Positions 36,648-46,696 of a stretch of 64,000 nucleotides of DNA are shown here, piece by piece. The stretch is from positions 496,001 through 560,000 of the forward strand of contig NZ_CADIJX010000004.1 of assembly GCF_902859625.1 (NCBI RefSeq), read 5' to 3'. The notes beneath the pieces are model-generated. The model ran no database searches and had not been told where the DNA came from. It was given only the letters and a program-made list of their open reading frames with translations. Source of the stretch: Achromobacter pestifer (GTDB lineage: Bacteria; Pseudomonadota; Gammaproteobacteria; Burkholderiales; Burkholderiaceae_B). Position 1 is the stretch's first letter; each line of letters begins with the position of its first letter. The position numbers and the translations under genes were made by a program.

Positions 36648-37670
36648 TCAGCTCATGTCGTTCAAATGGCAAGCACTGAACTGCCCCGGTGCGATTTCCC
36701 GCAGCAAGGGCCGTTCCACCGAGCAACGCGCCATGGCCTGGGGACAACGCGGATGAAACGCGCACCCACTGGGCGGATCCAGCGGCGACGGTAGCTCACC
36801 CTTGATTGGCTGATAGGTACGGCGCCCAGGCGTCAGCGTCGGCAATTCCTTCAGCAACGCCTGCGTATACGGATGGTTGGCGCGTTGGAACACCGTATCG
36901 GTCGGCGCAAGTTCCACCACCCGCCCCAGATACATGATGGCCACGCGATCCGAGATATGGCTCACCACGCTCAGGTTGTGGCTGATGAACAGATACGTCA
37001 GATCCAGGTCATCACGCAGTTGCTCGAACAGGTTCAACACCTGCGCCTGAATGGACACGTCCAGCGCGGCCACGGCCTCGTCGCAGACAATCACCGACGG
37101 CTTCAGGGCCAGTGCCCGCGCGATGCCTATGCGCTGTCGCTGACCGCCCGAGAACTGGTGCGGATAACGCTGTGCAAACGTAGGATCCAGCCCGACTTGC
37201 CGCATCAACCCCGCCACGTATTCCGCCTTGTCACGCGAACGGATCAGGCCATGCGCCACCGGCGCCTCGCCGATGATCTCGCGCACGCGCATGCGCGGAT
37301 TGAGCGATGCATACGGATCCTGGAAGATCATCTGCACACCCAGTTCGTACGCGCGCCGCTCGGTGCCTGTCATGGCCTTCACGGCCTTGCCTTGATAATG
37401 CACGTCGCCGGAAGAGGGCGGCAGGATGCCGGACACGATGCGGCCCAATGTGGATTTTCCGCAGCCTGACTCGCCCACGATGCCGATGACTTCGCCGCGT
37501 TGAACGTCCAGGTCCACCCCGCCCACCGCGTGCACCACCTGCGTCTTCAATCCCGCGCCCAGCAGGTTCGCAATGCGCCCGGCCAGGTCCACAGGCTGCA
37601 CAAAGCGCAGTTCCACACCGCTCAGGGACAGGATGGGGGCGACGCCGCCGTCGCGTTCTGCTGCGCTCAT
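36648..37670 (-). CDS. dppF: Dipeptide ABC transporter ATPase, DppF type
   Basis: A 340-residue ATPase, started at [12 protein letters not shown] (37670) overlapping the DppD stop (ATGA). Walker [10 protein letters not shown], signature FSGGQRQR, Walker [19 protein letters not shown] and the C-terminal oligopeptide domain with Cys-rich [16 protein letters not shown] identify the Dpp/Opp second ATPase. It dimerises with DppD to power peptide import. The symbol reflects family position; nickel or glutathione transport cannot be excluded from motifs. Confidence 0.9.
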   Translation of the reverse strand: MSAAERDGGVAPILSLSGVELRFVQPVDLAGRIANLLGAGLKTQVVHAVGGVDLDVQRGEVIGIVGESGCGKSTLGRIVSGILPPSSGDVHYQGKAVKAMTGTERRAYELGVQMIFQDPYASLNPRMRVREIIGEAPVAHGLIRSRDKAEYVAGLMRQVGLDPTFAQRYPHQFSGGQRQRIGIARALALKPSVIVCDEAVAALDVSIQAQVLNLFEQLRDDLDLTYLFISHNLSVVSHISDRVAIMYLGRVVELAPTDTVFQRANHPYTQALLKELPTLTPGRRTYQPIKGELPSPLDPPSGCAFHPRCPQAMARCSVERPLLREIAPGQFSACHLNDMS

Positions 37671-38677
37671 TTGAGGTCTGGGTCTCCGGCATGCCAGCAG
37701 CGCACCCATTGCGCCGGGCGAACTTCCACGGGCTGCGGTTCGATCAGACAGGCGTCGGTCGCACGCGGGCAACGCCCGCGGAACGCACAGCCTTGCGGCA
37801 GATTCAAAAGCGAGGGCGTCATGCCCGGAATCGGCACCAACGGCCTGCCACGCGATTCAGGCGTCGGAATCGACGCAATCAACCCATGCGTATACGGGTG
37901 CATGGGGTGGCTGATCACGTCGCTCGTACTGCCGGTTTCCACCACTCGGCCCGCATACATCACCGACACGCGGTCAGCCAGCCCGGCCACCACCGCCAGA
38001 TCATGCGTGATCCAGATCAAGCCCGTGCCGGTCTCGCGGCACAGCTTTTGCACCTCGAAGAGAATTTGTCCCTGGATCGTCACATCCAGCGCCGTCGTGG
38101 GTTCATCCGCGATGATCATGCGCGGGGAATTCAACAGCGCAATGGCAATAGCCACGCGCTGGCGCATGCCGCCCGACAGTTGGTGCGGATAGGTGCGCAA
38201 GCGCTCCTGCGGCGATGGGATGCCCACCATCGTCAGTGTCTGCAAAGCGCGCTCACGCGCTTGTTCACGCGATACCTTGCGATGCGCTTGCACGGCTTCG
38301 ATCATCTGCGTATCCACGCGCAGCACCGGATTCAGGGTCATCATCGGATCCTGGAAGATCATCGCGATCTCCTGGCCCCGCAGCTGACGCCAGCGCGCCG
38401 GAGAGGCGCCGCGCAAGTCTTCGCCGTTCAAATGCAATTGCCCATCCACGATGCGGCCAGGCTCATCCAGCAATCCCATCAACGAAAAGCCGGTGATGCT
38501 CTTTCCAGAGCCTGATTCCCCCACCAGCCCAAGAATCTCGCCCTCGGCCAGCGTCAGGTCCACACCGTCCACCGCCTTGACCACACCGTTTCGCGTGAAG
38601 AAGTGCGTCTTCAGTCCCTGCACCTCAAGAATGGGCGGGGGCGGTGCCAGCGACTTGTCCACAGCTTGTGTTTGCAT
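37667..38677 (-). CDS. dppD: Dipeptide ABC transporter ATPase, DppD type
   Basis: A 336-residue ATPase, started at [15 protein letters not shown] (38677); a longer upstream reading runs out of frame through dppC. Motifs: Walker [10 protein letters not shown]-loop [16 protein letters not shown], signature LSGGMRQR, Walker [19 protein letters not shown], and C-terminal [15 protein letters not shown]. It pairs with DppF. It follows dppC by 11 bp. Confidence 0.9.
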   Translation of the reverse strand: MQTQAVDKSLAPPPPILEVQGLKTHFFTRNGVVKAVDGVDLTLAEGEILGLVGESGSGKSITGFSLMGLLDEPGRIVDGQLHLNGEDLRGASPARWRQLRGQEIAMIFQDPMMTLNPVLRVDTQMIEAVQAHRKVSREQARERALQTLTMVGIPSPQERLRTYPHQLSGGMRQRVAIAIALLNSPRMIIADEPTTALDVTIQGQILFEVQKLCRETGTGLIWITHDLAVVAGLADRVSVMYAGRVVETGSTSDVISHPMHPYTHGLIASIPTPESRGRPLVPIPGMTPSLLNLPQGCAFRGRCPRATDACLIEPQPVEVRPAQWVRCWHAGDPDLK

Positions 38678-38688
38678 CGCGTCCACCC

Positions 38689-39609
38689 TCAGTTCGCGTG
38701 GCGCGGGTTGAGCACGTCGCGCAGATGGTCGCCCACCAGATTGATGGCGATGATGGCCAGCGCCAGCGCAATGCCAGGGAAGAACGAAATCCAGTACTGC
38801 CCCGACAACAAGTACTCGAAACCGTTGTAGATCAGCATGCCCAATGACGGTTCCGTCACCGGCACGCCCACCCCCAGGAATGACAACGTGGCTTCCAGGG
38901 CGATGGCATGCGCCAGGTCGATCGTGGCGATCACGATCAGCGGCGGCATGCAGTTGGGCAGCACATGGCGGAACAGCACGCGCCCCCATGACAGGGACAT
39001 GCAGCGCGCGGCCTCCACGTATTCCTTGCCGCGCTCCACCAGCGCCGCGCCGCGCGCCGCCCGGGCAAAGTAGGCCCACTGCACGACAATCAAGGCGATG
39101 ATCACCTTATCCACACCCTTGCCAAGAATCGCCAGCAGCATCAGGGCGACGAGAATGGCGGGAAACGACAACTGGATATCCACAATCCGCATCAGCAAGG
39201 CATCGATGCGTCCGCCGAAATAGGCAGCGATCAGCCCCACGGTGGCGCCAATGCCAAAGGCGGCCAGCACCGATACCACTGCCACCAGCAGGCTGGTGCG
39301 CATGCCGTAGAGAATGGCCGACAAGAGGTCGCGCGCCTGGCCGTCCGTGCCCAACCAATAATGCATGGACCCGTCGCCGCTTTCGCTGCCCGGCTTGAGC
39401 TTGGAATCCATGATGTCCAACACCGCCAGGTCATAGGGATTCTGCGGTGCGATCCACGGAGCCAACAACGCGGCGCCAACAATCACGACCAGCATCACCA
39501 GACCCAAGGTGGCCAACTTGCTGGCGAAGAAGTCCGACACGAAACGCCGCCAGGGCGTCTGTTCCTTGGGCGCCGCGGCAGGAGTGGAGACGGTAGCGTT
39601 GGGGTTCAT
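38689..39609 (-). CDS. dppC: Dipeptide ABC transporter permease, DppC type
   Basis: A 306-residue inner-membrane permease with a cytosolic N-terminus (APKEQTPWRRFVSDFFASKLATLGLVMLVVIVGAALLAPWIAP) and about six membrane segments. The loop EYVEAARCMSLSWGRVLFRHVLPNCMPPLIV is the Opp/Dpp EAA motif. Its start overlaps dppB's stop by 4 bp. A perfect DnaA box (39107-39115) lies in the coding sequence. Confidence 0.92.
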   Translation of the reverse strand: MNPNATVSTPAAAPKEQTPWRRFVSDFFASKLATLGLVMLVVIVGAALLAPWIAPQNPYDLAVLDIMDSKLKPGSESGDGSMHYWLGTDGQARDLLSAILYGMRTSLLVAVVSVLAAFGIGATVGLIAAYFGGRIDALLMRIVDIQLSFPAILVALMLLAILGKGVDKVIIALIVVQWAYFARAARGAALVERGKEYVEAARCMSLSWGRVLFRHVLPNCMPPLIVIATIDLAHAIALEATLSFLGVGVPVTEPSLGMLIYNGFEYLLSGQYWISFFPGIALALAIIAINLVGDHLRDVLNPRHAN

Positions 39610-40580
39610 CGGCGGCTATCCAAACGTACTCGGGGGTCCAGCACCGTGTAGATGATGTCCACCACCAGATTCAACATGACCAGGAAGAAAACGATCAAGA
39701 GCAGATACGCGACCACCACCGGCCGATCCAGGTTGATGATGGAATCGATCAGCAGCTTGCCCATGCCGGGCCACGAAAACACGGTTTCCGTCACCACGGC
39801 GAACGCCATCACCTGGCCGAACTCCAATCCAGCCACCGTTACGACGGGGATCAGGATGTTCTTGAGCAGATGCACGCCCAGCACGCGCTTTTCCGACAAG
39901 CCCTTTGCGCGCGCAAACTTGATGTAGTCCATCGGCAGCGCTTCGCGCGTGGCCGCCCGCGTCACGCGGATGATCATCGCGCATTTGGCGATCGCGATCG
40001 TTGCCGCAGGCAAGGCCAGGCTCAGCCAGCCGTTGAAGGTCAACACGCTCAGTTCCAGCGAACCGATGCTGACGGTCTTGCCGCGTCCGCCGGCCGGCAC
40101 CCAGCCCAGCATCACGGCGAACACCATGATCAGCATCAGGCCAACCCAGAAGTTGGGCAGCGAAAATCCCAGTACCGACCCCGTCATGATGGCGCGAGAA
40201 CCCGGCGCCTTGGGTTTCAAGCCCGCCAGAATGCCCAGCGGCACACCGATGAGCACCGATAGCAGCATGGCCACACAGGCCAGCTCCACGGTGGCCGGCA
40301 TGCGCTCCAGAATCAGATGCATGGCCGGTTCGCCCGTCAGGAAGCTGTTGCCGAAATCTCCGCGCACCGCCTGGCCCATGAAGATCAGATACTGCCGCCA
40401 GAGCGGCTGGTCCAGGCCCAGCGATGCGCTGATCGCGGCGCGTTGTGCCTCCGTTGCTTCCGGGCTGGCCAGCATCGACACCGGATCGCCCACCATGTAG
40501 ATGCCTGCAAAGACCAACGCCGACATGACAAGCATGACGACGATGGTTTGCAGCAGCCTTCTTACGATTGTTGCCAGCAC
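39606..40580 (-). CDS. dppB: Dipeptide ABC transporter permease, DppB type
   Basis: A 324-residue inner-membrane permease beginning MLATIVRRLLQTIVVMLVMSALVFAGIYMVGDP, the standard Dpp/OppB start, with a periplasmic first loop and the EAA region DYIKFARAKGLSEKRVLGVHLLKNILIPVVTVAGLEFGQ. It partners DppC. It lies 22 bp below the SBP gene. Confidence 0.92.
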   Translation of the reverse strand: MLATIVRRLLQTIVVMLVMSALVFAGIYMVGDPVSMLASPEATEAQRAAISASLGLDQPLWRQYLIFMGQAVRGDFGNSFLTGEPAMHLILERMPATVELACVAMLLSVLIGVPLGILAGLKPKAPGSRAIMTGSVLGFSLPNFWVGLMLIMVFAVMLGWVPAGGRGKTVSIGSLELSVLTFNGWLSLALPAATIAIAKCAMIIRVTRAATREALPMDYIKFARAKGLSEKRVLGVHLLKNILIPVVTVAGLEFGQVMAFAVVTETVFSWPGMGKLLIDSIINLDRPVVVAYLLLIVFFLVMLNLVVDIIYTVLDPRVRLDSRR

Positions 40581-40602
40581 TGGAAACCGCCCGCGTTGCG
40601 CG

Positions 40603-42189
40603 TTACTTCTTCAGGGTTGCGAACTGCGCAAGCGTGACTTGGTCGGGACGGCCTTGATAGCGGATGTCGCTCTTCATTGCCCAGACCGACAGCTCGAAAT
40701 GCACCGGCAGCATGGCGAAATCGTCCATGGCCAGGTTGCTGGCCTTCGCAAGCAGCTCCGCACGCTTGGCGTCGTCCATCGTCGACGAAGCTTCCTTCAC
40801 CAATTCATCCATCTTGGGGTTGGAATAACGGCTGCGGTTGGTGGTGCCCAGGCCCGCTTCCGGGTTGCGCGTCACCAGCAGCGACGTCAGTGCGTTGGAC
40901 ATCTCGCCGCTGGTCACGGACCAGCCCGCCAGATAGGCCGAAAAAGCATAGCTATCGCGGTTCTTGAAGAACACCGGGGGCGCCATCGCGTCCACGCTGG
41001 TCTTGACGCCAATGCGCGTCCACATCGATGCGATGGCCTGCGCCACCTTCGAATCGTTCACGTAGCGGCCCGACGGCGAACCCAGGGTGATCGAAAAGCC
41101 GTTGGGATAGCCTGCATCCTTCAATAGCGCCTTGGCTTTTTCGACATCAGCCTTCGGCGCCTTGGAATGTTCCTTGCTGGAGCCGAACATGGGGTAGGGC
41201 AGCAAGTTTCCAGCCGGCAAGGCCACGCCGCCCATCACGCGCTCCACCAGCGCATCACGGTTGAGGGCAAGCGACAATGCCTCGCGCACGCGCTTGTCCT
41301 TCATGGGATTCTTGTCGGTGCCCTGGATGCCGGGTGAAGGCTCGGCATACTGATCCAACGCGACATACACCACACGCACCGACGGCGTTTCCTCGACAAA
41401 GAGCTTCTTGTCGCCCTTCAGCTTGGGCAAGTCATCGGTTGGGGGATCCTCGATCATGTCCACGTCGCCGGCCAGGAGCGCCGCCACGCGCGCGGCCGCA
41501 TTGCTGATCGGACGATAGACCACTCGGTCCCACTCAGGCTTCTTGCCCCAGTAATTGTCATTGCGAGCCAGCACGAATTCCGCACCGCGCTTCCACGACA
41601 CAAACTTGTACGGGCCGGTACCCACCAGCCCGTCTCCGCTGTTCAGTTCGGTGGTCGTCTTGCCTTCGGCCGCGGGGCCGGAGGCGGCCTTCTTCGACAT
41701 GATGGGCAACTGCGCCAGGTTCACCAGCAGGTTCGGCGCGACTTCCTTGGTGGTGACCCGAACGGTCATCGGATCAACCGCTTCCACCTTCGCCACCGAA
41801 CCCAGATACAGCGTGAAGGGCGAGGGGCTGTTGGGTACTTTGGGCACGCGGTCATACGTGAACACCACGTCGTCGGCAGTGAACGGCGTGCCGTCAGAGA
41901 ACTTCACGCCAGGACGCAGTTTGAACGTCCAGAGCTTGCCGTCCACGGTCCACGATTCCGCCAACGCGGGCTGCGGTTTCAATTGCGCGTCGGTCGCGAC
42001 CAACGTGTCGAAAATGGTTTGGGAGATCTGCGTATTCGGCGTCAGCGCGTGATATTGCGGATCCATCGATGAGGGCTCGGTCTTCAAGGCGATCACCAGA
42101 TCGCGAGCCATTGCGGAACTGAATGTGCCAAAGGCCAACATCACCGCGGCTGAGCCGCAGGCCAAGACACGCGAAAACCGAGATGCCAT
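40603..42189 (-). CDS. dppA: Dipeptide ABC transporter substrate-binding protein (SBP_bac_5)
   Basis: A 528-residue periplasmic protein with a signal peptide (RVLACGSAAVMLAFGTFSSAMA, cut about residue 28). The family 5 fold is evident: SSMDPQYHALTPNTQISQTIFDTL, LAESWTVDGKLWTFKLRPGVKFSDGTPFTADDVVFTYDR and the C-lobe. It sets specificity (peptides, or possibly glutathione). It is the promoter-proximal gene of dppABCDF and divergent from mnmE over 115 bp. Confidence 0.9.
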   Translation of the reverse strand: MASRFSRVLACGSAAVMLAFGTFSSAMARDLVIALKTEPSSMDPQYHALTPNTQISQTIFDTLVATDAQLKPQPALAESWTVDGKLWTFKLRPGVKFSDGTPFTADDVVFTYDRVPKVPNSPSPFTLYLGSVAKVEAVDPMTVRVTTKEVAPNLLVNLAQLPIMSKKAASGPAAEGKTTTELNSGDGLVGTGPYKFVSWKRGAEFVLARNDNYWGKKPEWDRVVYRPISNAAARVAALLAGDVDMIEDPPTDDLPKLKGDKKLFVEETPSVRVVYVALDQYAEPSPGIQGTDKNPMKDKRVREALSLALNRDALVERVMGGVALPAGNLLPYPMFGSSKEHSKAPKADVEKAKALLKDAGYPNGFSITLGSPSGRYVNDSKVAQAIASMWTRIGVKTSVDAMAPPVFFKNRDSYAFSAYLAGWSVTSGEMSNALTSLLVTRNPEAGLGTTNRSRYSNPKMDELVKEASSTMDDAKRAELLAKASNLAMDDFAMLPVHFELSVWAMKSDIRYQGRPDQVTLAQFATLKK

Positions 42190-42304
42190 CGTGATCTCCC
42201 AGAGTTGTTTCGGGTTTTGAACCTCGGGGCCACATTAACCAGCAAACAAGGAGCCGCGCAACAGTTATATTCCCCTATTGTTCTCGCCTCTCCCCCGTTC
42301 AAAT

Positions 42305-43657
42305 ATGTCCGCTTACTCCCCCATTGCCGCCATTGCCACCGCCCCCGGAAGAGGTGGCATCGGCGTCGTGCGCGTTTCTGGTGCGGACCTGACCGAGTTG
42401 GTGCGCCGCCTGTTCCAGCGTGAGCTCACGCCGCGCCACGCGCATTACCTGCCATTTAAATCGGTGGATGGAGAACTGCTGGACGAAGGCATCGCCATCT
42501 ACTTCCGCGCCCCCCATTCCTATACCGGCGAAGACGTATTGGAACTGCAAGGCCACGGCGGCCCCGCCGTGCTGCGCCGCGTGTTGGACAGTTGCCTGAC
42601 GGCCGGCCGCGACCTCGGACTGCGCCTGGCGGAACCCGGTGAATTCACGCGCCGCGCCTTCTTGAACGACCGCATGGACTTGGCCCAGGCCGAAGCCGTG
42701 GCGGACTTGATCGAAGCCTCGTCAGTAGCTGCCGCACGGGGCGCCGTGGCGTCCTTGTCGGGGGAGTTCTCGGCCCGCGTGAACGATCTGTCCGACCGCA
42801 TCATCCACCTGCGCATGCTGGTCGAAGCGACGCTGGATTTCCCTGAAGAAGAGATCGACTTCCTTGAGAAATATCAGGCCCGGCCGACGCTGGATGCGCT
42901 GACCGCCGACCTGTCCAACCTGATTGCGCAAGCGCGCCAGGGCGTCATCCTGCGCGAGGGCCTGCACGTCGTGCTTGCCGGCCAGCCCAACGTCGGAAAA
43001 TCCAGTTTGCTGAACGCGCTGGCCGGTGACGACATCGCCATCGTCACCCCGATAGCGGGCACGACGCGCGACAAAGTGGTGCAGGAAATCCATATCGACG
43101 GCGTGCCGCTGCACATTGTGGACACGGCCGGGCTACGGGAAACCGAGGATACCGTCGAGAGCATCGGCATTGCCCGCACCTGGCAGGAAATCGAACGCGC
43201 CGATGTCATTCTGCACTTGCAGGACGCAACACAACCCGGCGACGAACTGGATGCCCAGATCACCGCGCGACTGCCACCGCGCACGCCCGTGCTGAAGGTA
43301 TTCAACAAAGTGGACTTGTTATCCACAGCATTCGTGCCGGCCCCAAATGAATTAGGCATTTCCGCCAAGCGCGGTGCGGGTCTGGATGCACTGCGCGCGG
43401 AATTGCTTAATATCGCCGGCTGGAACCCGGGCGCAGAATCGCCCTGGCTCGCGCGCGAACGCCATCTGCACGCCCTGCAAGACGCCGCGGAACACTTGGC
43501 GCTTGCCGCTGAGCACGCCGGCCAGGATGACCGGGTGCTGGATCTGTTCGCGGAAGAATTGCGCCTGGCGCATGACAGTCTGTCCAGCATCACGGGAAAA
43601 TTCACCAGCGACGATCTGCTGGGCGAGATTTTTTCCAGCTTCTGCATCGGGAAATAG
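42305..43657 (+). CDS. mnmE: tRNA modification GTPase MnmE
   Basis: A 450-residue GTPase which with MnmG makes 5-carboxymethylaminomethyl-uridine at wobble U34 of certain tRNAs. I start at [26 protein letters not shown] (42305). The formyl-THF-binding N-domain, helical domain, inserted G domain ([15 protein letters not shown]-loop; GTTRD; DTAGLRE; NKVD) and the C-terminal catalytic CIGK are all present. Usually next to yidC; here 12.9 kb separates them. A perfect DnaA box is at 43319-43327. Confidence 0.97.
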   Translation: MSAYSPIAAIATAPGRGGIGVVRVSGADLTELVRRLFQRELTPRHAHYLPFKSVDGELLDEGIAIYFRAPHSYTGEDVLELQGHGGPAVLRRVLDSCLTAGRDLGLRLAEPGEFTRRAFLNDRMDLAQAEAVADLIEASSVAAARGAVASLSGEFSARVNDLSDRIIHLRMLVEATLDFPEEEIDFLEKYQARPTLDALTADLSNLIAQARQGVILREGLHVVLAGQPNVGKSSLLNALAGDDIAIVTPIAGTTRDKVVQEIHIDGVPLHIVDTAGLRETEDTVESIGIARTWQEIERADVILHLQDATQPGDELDAQITARLPPRTPVLKVFNKVDLLSTAFVPAPNELGISAKRGAGLDALRAELLNIAGWNPGAESPWLARERHLHALQDAAEHLALAAEHAGQDDRVLDLFAEELRLAHDSLSSITGKFTSDDLLGEIFSSFCIGK

Positions 43658-43665
43658 TGCACGCC

Positions 43666-44118
43666 ATGGCCCATCAGATACGCCAGGCCACCCCGGATGA
43701 CGTTCCCGCCATTGAACGCATCGTCACCGATGCCTATACACCGTACATCGCCCGCATCGGCGCCACCCCAGGCCCCATGCGCGACGATTACGCCGCGCGT
43801 GTCGAGCAAGGCGTCGTGTATGTGTTGCAGGAGCAGCATTCAATCCACGGCGTATTGGTGCTGATCCCCGAAGGGGATTACATGCTGCTGGACAACATCG
43901 CAGTCTCTCCTTTGTCTCAAGGCAAGGGATATGGGCGCGTGCTGATGCAGTTTTCCGAGACCGCCGCGCGTCAGGCGGAATGTCGATGCATCCGTCTTTA
44001 CACGCAAGAGAAAATGACCGAGAACATTGCGATCTACGCACGATACGGTTTCGTCGAAACACACCGCGCTGAAGAAATAGGGCTGCGGCGCGTTTTCATG
44101 CAAAAGCGCCTGGATTGA
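43666..44118 (+). CDS. GNAT-family N-acetyltransferase
   Basis: A 150-residue acetyltransferase started at MAHQIRQATPDDVPAIERIV (43666); a GTG at 43657 overlapping the mnmE stop is an alternative. The acetyl-CoA-binding motif A is LDNIAVSPLSQGKGYGRVLM, followed by IAIYARYGFVETHR (motif B). Substrate unknown. It is probably co-transcribed with mnmE. Confidence 0.88.
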   Translation: MAHQIRQATPDDVPAIERIVTDAYTPYIARIGATPGPMRDDYAARVEQGVVYVLQEQHSIHGVLVLIPEGDYMLLDNIAVSPLSQGKGYGRVLMQFSETAARQAECRCIRLYTQEKMTENIAIYARYGFVETHRAEEIGLRRVFMQKRLD

Positions 44119-44151
44119 GCCGAACCGCTTCTTGAATGAATATACGAGTAT

Positions 44152-45528
44152 TCACTCGCTTTTGTTCAACGGAGATTTTGCCATGACCTGCTGCGCCCGG
44201 CGATTGTTCGCCAGCGACTTCGCATACACGGATTCCGGGCGAATACGGTGCGCGATCACGTAACCGGTAATGCAGGCCAGCATCAGTGGCAACATGACCT
44301 CATAGCTCAACGTCATCTCGAAAATCATCAGAATCGACATCAAGGGTGCATGGGTCGTCGCCGCCAACAGCGCCCCCATGCCCACGACCGCATAGCTGGA
44401 AACCGCCGATAGATCGCCCGCAGGAAACACCGCCTGCAAACCGCTACCGTACAAGGCGCCAAGCGCCGCCCCCACGAATAATGTCGGGGTGAACACGCCG
44501 CCCACCGCGCCCGATCCGGCGCTGGCGGCCGTGGCCAATATCTTCATCAGCAATATCGCAGCGACCGCCTGCCACGCCCATTGGGTGTGCAGCATGCTAT
44601 TGACCACGCTGTAGCCGTTGCCCCACACCTCGGGGTTGATCACCGACAGCCCGCCGACAATCAGTCCACCCAGCGCCATCCTGATCCACAACGGAAAGGG
44701 CAAGCGCGAGAACGCGGCGCGGGACATGTCCAGAAACCGCAGAAACTGCGGTGCCGCGACGCCGGCGATCAGTCCCAATCCCAGGTAATTGATGACTTCC
44801 CAGCCGGACACGAACTCAAAGCGCGGCATGTGGAACACCGCGTCGTAATGCAGGATTTGGCGCGTCACGATATTGGCCACGACCGAAGACACCACCAACG
44901 GCACCAAAGTGGCCGAGGACATCACGCCGTAGACAATTTCCGAAATGAACAGCGCCCCCGCTATCGGCGCGTTGTAGGCGGACGTGATCCCCGCCGTGGC
45001 GCCGCACGCCACCAGTAGCCGCAGATGACGGGGGGGCAACAGCAGGAATCGCCCCGTCAGTGATGAGAACATGGCGGCCAGTTGCACCATTGGCCCTTCC
45101 CGGCCGATGGACGCCCCCGAGCCTATGGAAAAAATGGACGACAGGCTGCGCGCGATGGTCTGGCGAAAGCCAATGACGCCCCGCCCAATGGAAATCGCCT
45201 CCATATAGTCCGCGGCACCCCGTCTGGGCAGCCACCGGGCGGCCATTTGAAGGATGACGCCAGCGATTGCGCCCCCCACGGCAGGCATCAAAAAGCGTTG
45301 CCAAGGATCCAGGCCCCGAGCCAGCGACACCATGCCGTGCGGCGAATCTTCTCCGCCCAGCACCATTTGCATCCATCCAAGCAGCTCCCGGAACACCACC
45401 GTCGCCAGTGCGCCGAACAAGCCCATCAATGCCGCTGCGATCAAGGTTGCGGGCAGATTGTCGGCCAACAACCGAGCTCTGACGCCGTTCAGCCAACCCA
45501 ATTTCTTGCTTTTGATTTCTGTAGCCAT
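44152..45528 (-). CDS. ClC-family chloride channel/transporter
   Basis: A 458-residue membrane protein with the ClC double-repeat fold: SIGSGASIGREGPMVQLAA contains the gating glutamate (Glu144), and SAGSGAVGGVFTPTLFVGAALG the chloride-binding GGVFxP motif. In NAPIAGALFISEIVYG, Glu197 aligns with Glu202 of E. coli ClcA, but the position of the internal proton glutamate (Glu203) is Ile198, as in uncoupled channels. The N-terminal GSGIP motif is also not apparent. So the protein may be a Cl- channel or a divergent exchanger. Convergent with the GNAT gene (33 bp). Confidence 0.9.
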   Translation of the reverse strand: MATEIKSKKLGWLNGVRARLLADNLPATLIAAALMGLFGALATVVFRELLGWMQMVLGGEDSPHGMVSLARGLDPWQRFLMPAVGGAIAGVILQMAARWLPRRGAADYMEAISIGRGVIGFRQTIARSLSSIFSIGSGASIGREGPMVQLAAMFSSLTGRFLLLPPRHLRLLVACGATAGITSAYNAPIAGALFISEIVYGVMSSATLVPLVVSSVVANIVTRQILHYDAVFHMPRFEFVSGWEVINYLGLGLIAGVAAPQFLRFLDMSRAAFSRLPFPLWIRMALGGLIVGGLSVINPEVWGNGYSVVNSMLHTQWAWQAVAAILLMKILATAASAGSGAVGGVFTPTLFVGAALGALYGSGLQAVFPAGDLSAVSSYAVVGMGALLAATTHAPLMSILMIFEMTLSYEVMLPLMLACITGYVIAHRIRPESVYAKSLANNRRAQQVMAKSPLNKSE

Positions 45529-46018
45529 GGCTGGATTCTACGGCGGAAGTTGCTCACTTTTTGTTCAGTCCCCTGTCAAGAAACAAGGCTAAGTACCCCC
45601 TCGAATCCCGACTTTCAGCGACGCCTCTGAGGCCGTTTTCGGCCCCCTGCAAGGGCGAAAAACCAGGTAGGCAAGAGGCTGTTTTTCGAGGTAAAAGTGC
45701 GGCTTTCCCGCCCCGTTTCCAGAAATCAGCCTGTGGATAACTCCTAAGTAGCCAGGTTGTGCACATTGTGTGGAGGCAAGTTGAACAAGCCGGGGTTTTT
45801 GGGGGTGGCCGAAATGTTGTCCAACTTCAACTTTTTTCCCACACAGAGTTCTTGCACAGGCAAAAACGGCTGCAAGCTGATGAAAAAAAAGAGGTTTTCA
45901 AGGTTAAGGTAGTTATCCACAGGCCTTATTAATCATTAGTCTTTATATAAAGAGAAATAAAGGAAAAGCCAAACATGCTTTCCCATTCCGCCCAGCCACT
46001 CCCCCCCGGACTCCGTCC
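45529..46018. other. 490 bp A/T-rich intergenic region with two DnaA boxes
   Basis: This spacer lies between the clcA-like and tctD-like start sides (divergent). It contains perfect DnaA boxes at 45732-45740 and 45913-45921, many A and T tracts (for example eight A at about 45880), and a very A/T-rich 45920-45965 just before tctD with TATATAAAG. I see no convincing gene: the short reading frames here have no family features. It probably holds the divergent promoters and may be a DnaA-binding or origin-proximal site. Confidence 0.5.
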
Positions 46019-46696
46019 ATGCGCATCCTCCTGATAGAAGACGAAGCCGAACTTGCTCGCTGGCTTTCCAGAAGCCTGGCCAGACATGCGGGCTTTGTCG
46101 TTGAATGGGCTGACGACGGATTGGTCGCCGAAAGAAGGTTGGCAATCGAAGAATTCGACGCGGTCATCCTGGATCTCGGACTTCCGGGCATGGATGGCCA
46201 TGCTTTGCTGGCGAAGATTCGCGCGCGAGACGACCGTACGCCGGTGTTGGTCTTGACCGCGCGCGATTCACTAGCCGAGAAAATCGGAACACTCCACCAA
46301 GGCGCGGACGATTTCCTGCCGAAACCCTTTGTTGTGGAAGAGTTGGAAGCGCGTTTGATGGCACTGATTCGGCGTAGCCGCGGACGCGAACATCCCCGAC
46401 TTGCCCTGGGAAACCTGGTTTTCGAGACTTCCTCGCAAAAATTCACGGTCTCGGGGCAAGCCTTGCAGTTATCCCCACGTGAACACGCGGTGCTGCGCGT
46501 ACTCATCCAAAAAAGTGGAGAGCCGATCAACAAGCAGCAAATCCTGGATCGGATCCTGACCGACGATGCAGACATCAACCTGGAGGCCATCGAGGTTCTG
46601 GTCCACCGATTGCGCAAAAAATTGGCAGATACCGGTGTGCAGATCGTGACCATGCGAGGCATGGGCTACTGCCTGGAGAACCTTGTTGACAACTAG
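46019..46696 (+). CDS. tctD: Two-component response regulator, TctD/OmpR type
   Basis: A 225-residue transcription factor. Receiver domain 1-115 with acidic pocket (EDE at 7-9), phospho-acceptor Asp52 in VILDLGLPGMDG and Lys in LPKPF; an OmpR-type winged helix spans 125-220 (VHRLRKKLADTGVQIVTMRGMGYCLE). Its neighbours, a TctE-like kinase and tctCBA, mark it as the tricarboxylate-uptake regulator TctD. It overlaps the kinase gene by 14 bp. Confidence 0.88.
   Translation: MRILLIEDEAELARWLSRSLARHAGFVVEWADDGLVAERRLAIEEFDAVILDLGLPGMDGHALLAKIRARDDRTPVLVLTARDSLAEKIGTLHQGADDFLPKPFVVEELEARLMALIRRSRGREHPRLALGNLVFETSSQKFTVSGQALQLSPREHAVLRVLIQKSGEPINKQQILDRILTDDADINLEAIEVLVHRLRKKLADTGVQIVTMRGMGYCLENLVDN

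Noticed and set aside
45554-45766. 70-residue frame in the clcA-tctD spacer
   Set aside because: No ribosome site or recognisable domain; composition is that of random A/T-richer DNA.
46683-46696. tctD-tctE overlap considered as a frameshift-split hybrid gene
   Set aside because: Both proteins are full length with complete domains; a short overlap is normal for two-component pairs, though the homopolymers are reported separately.
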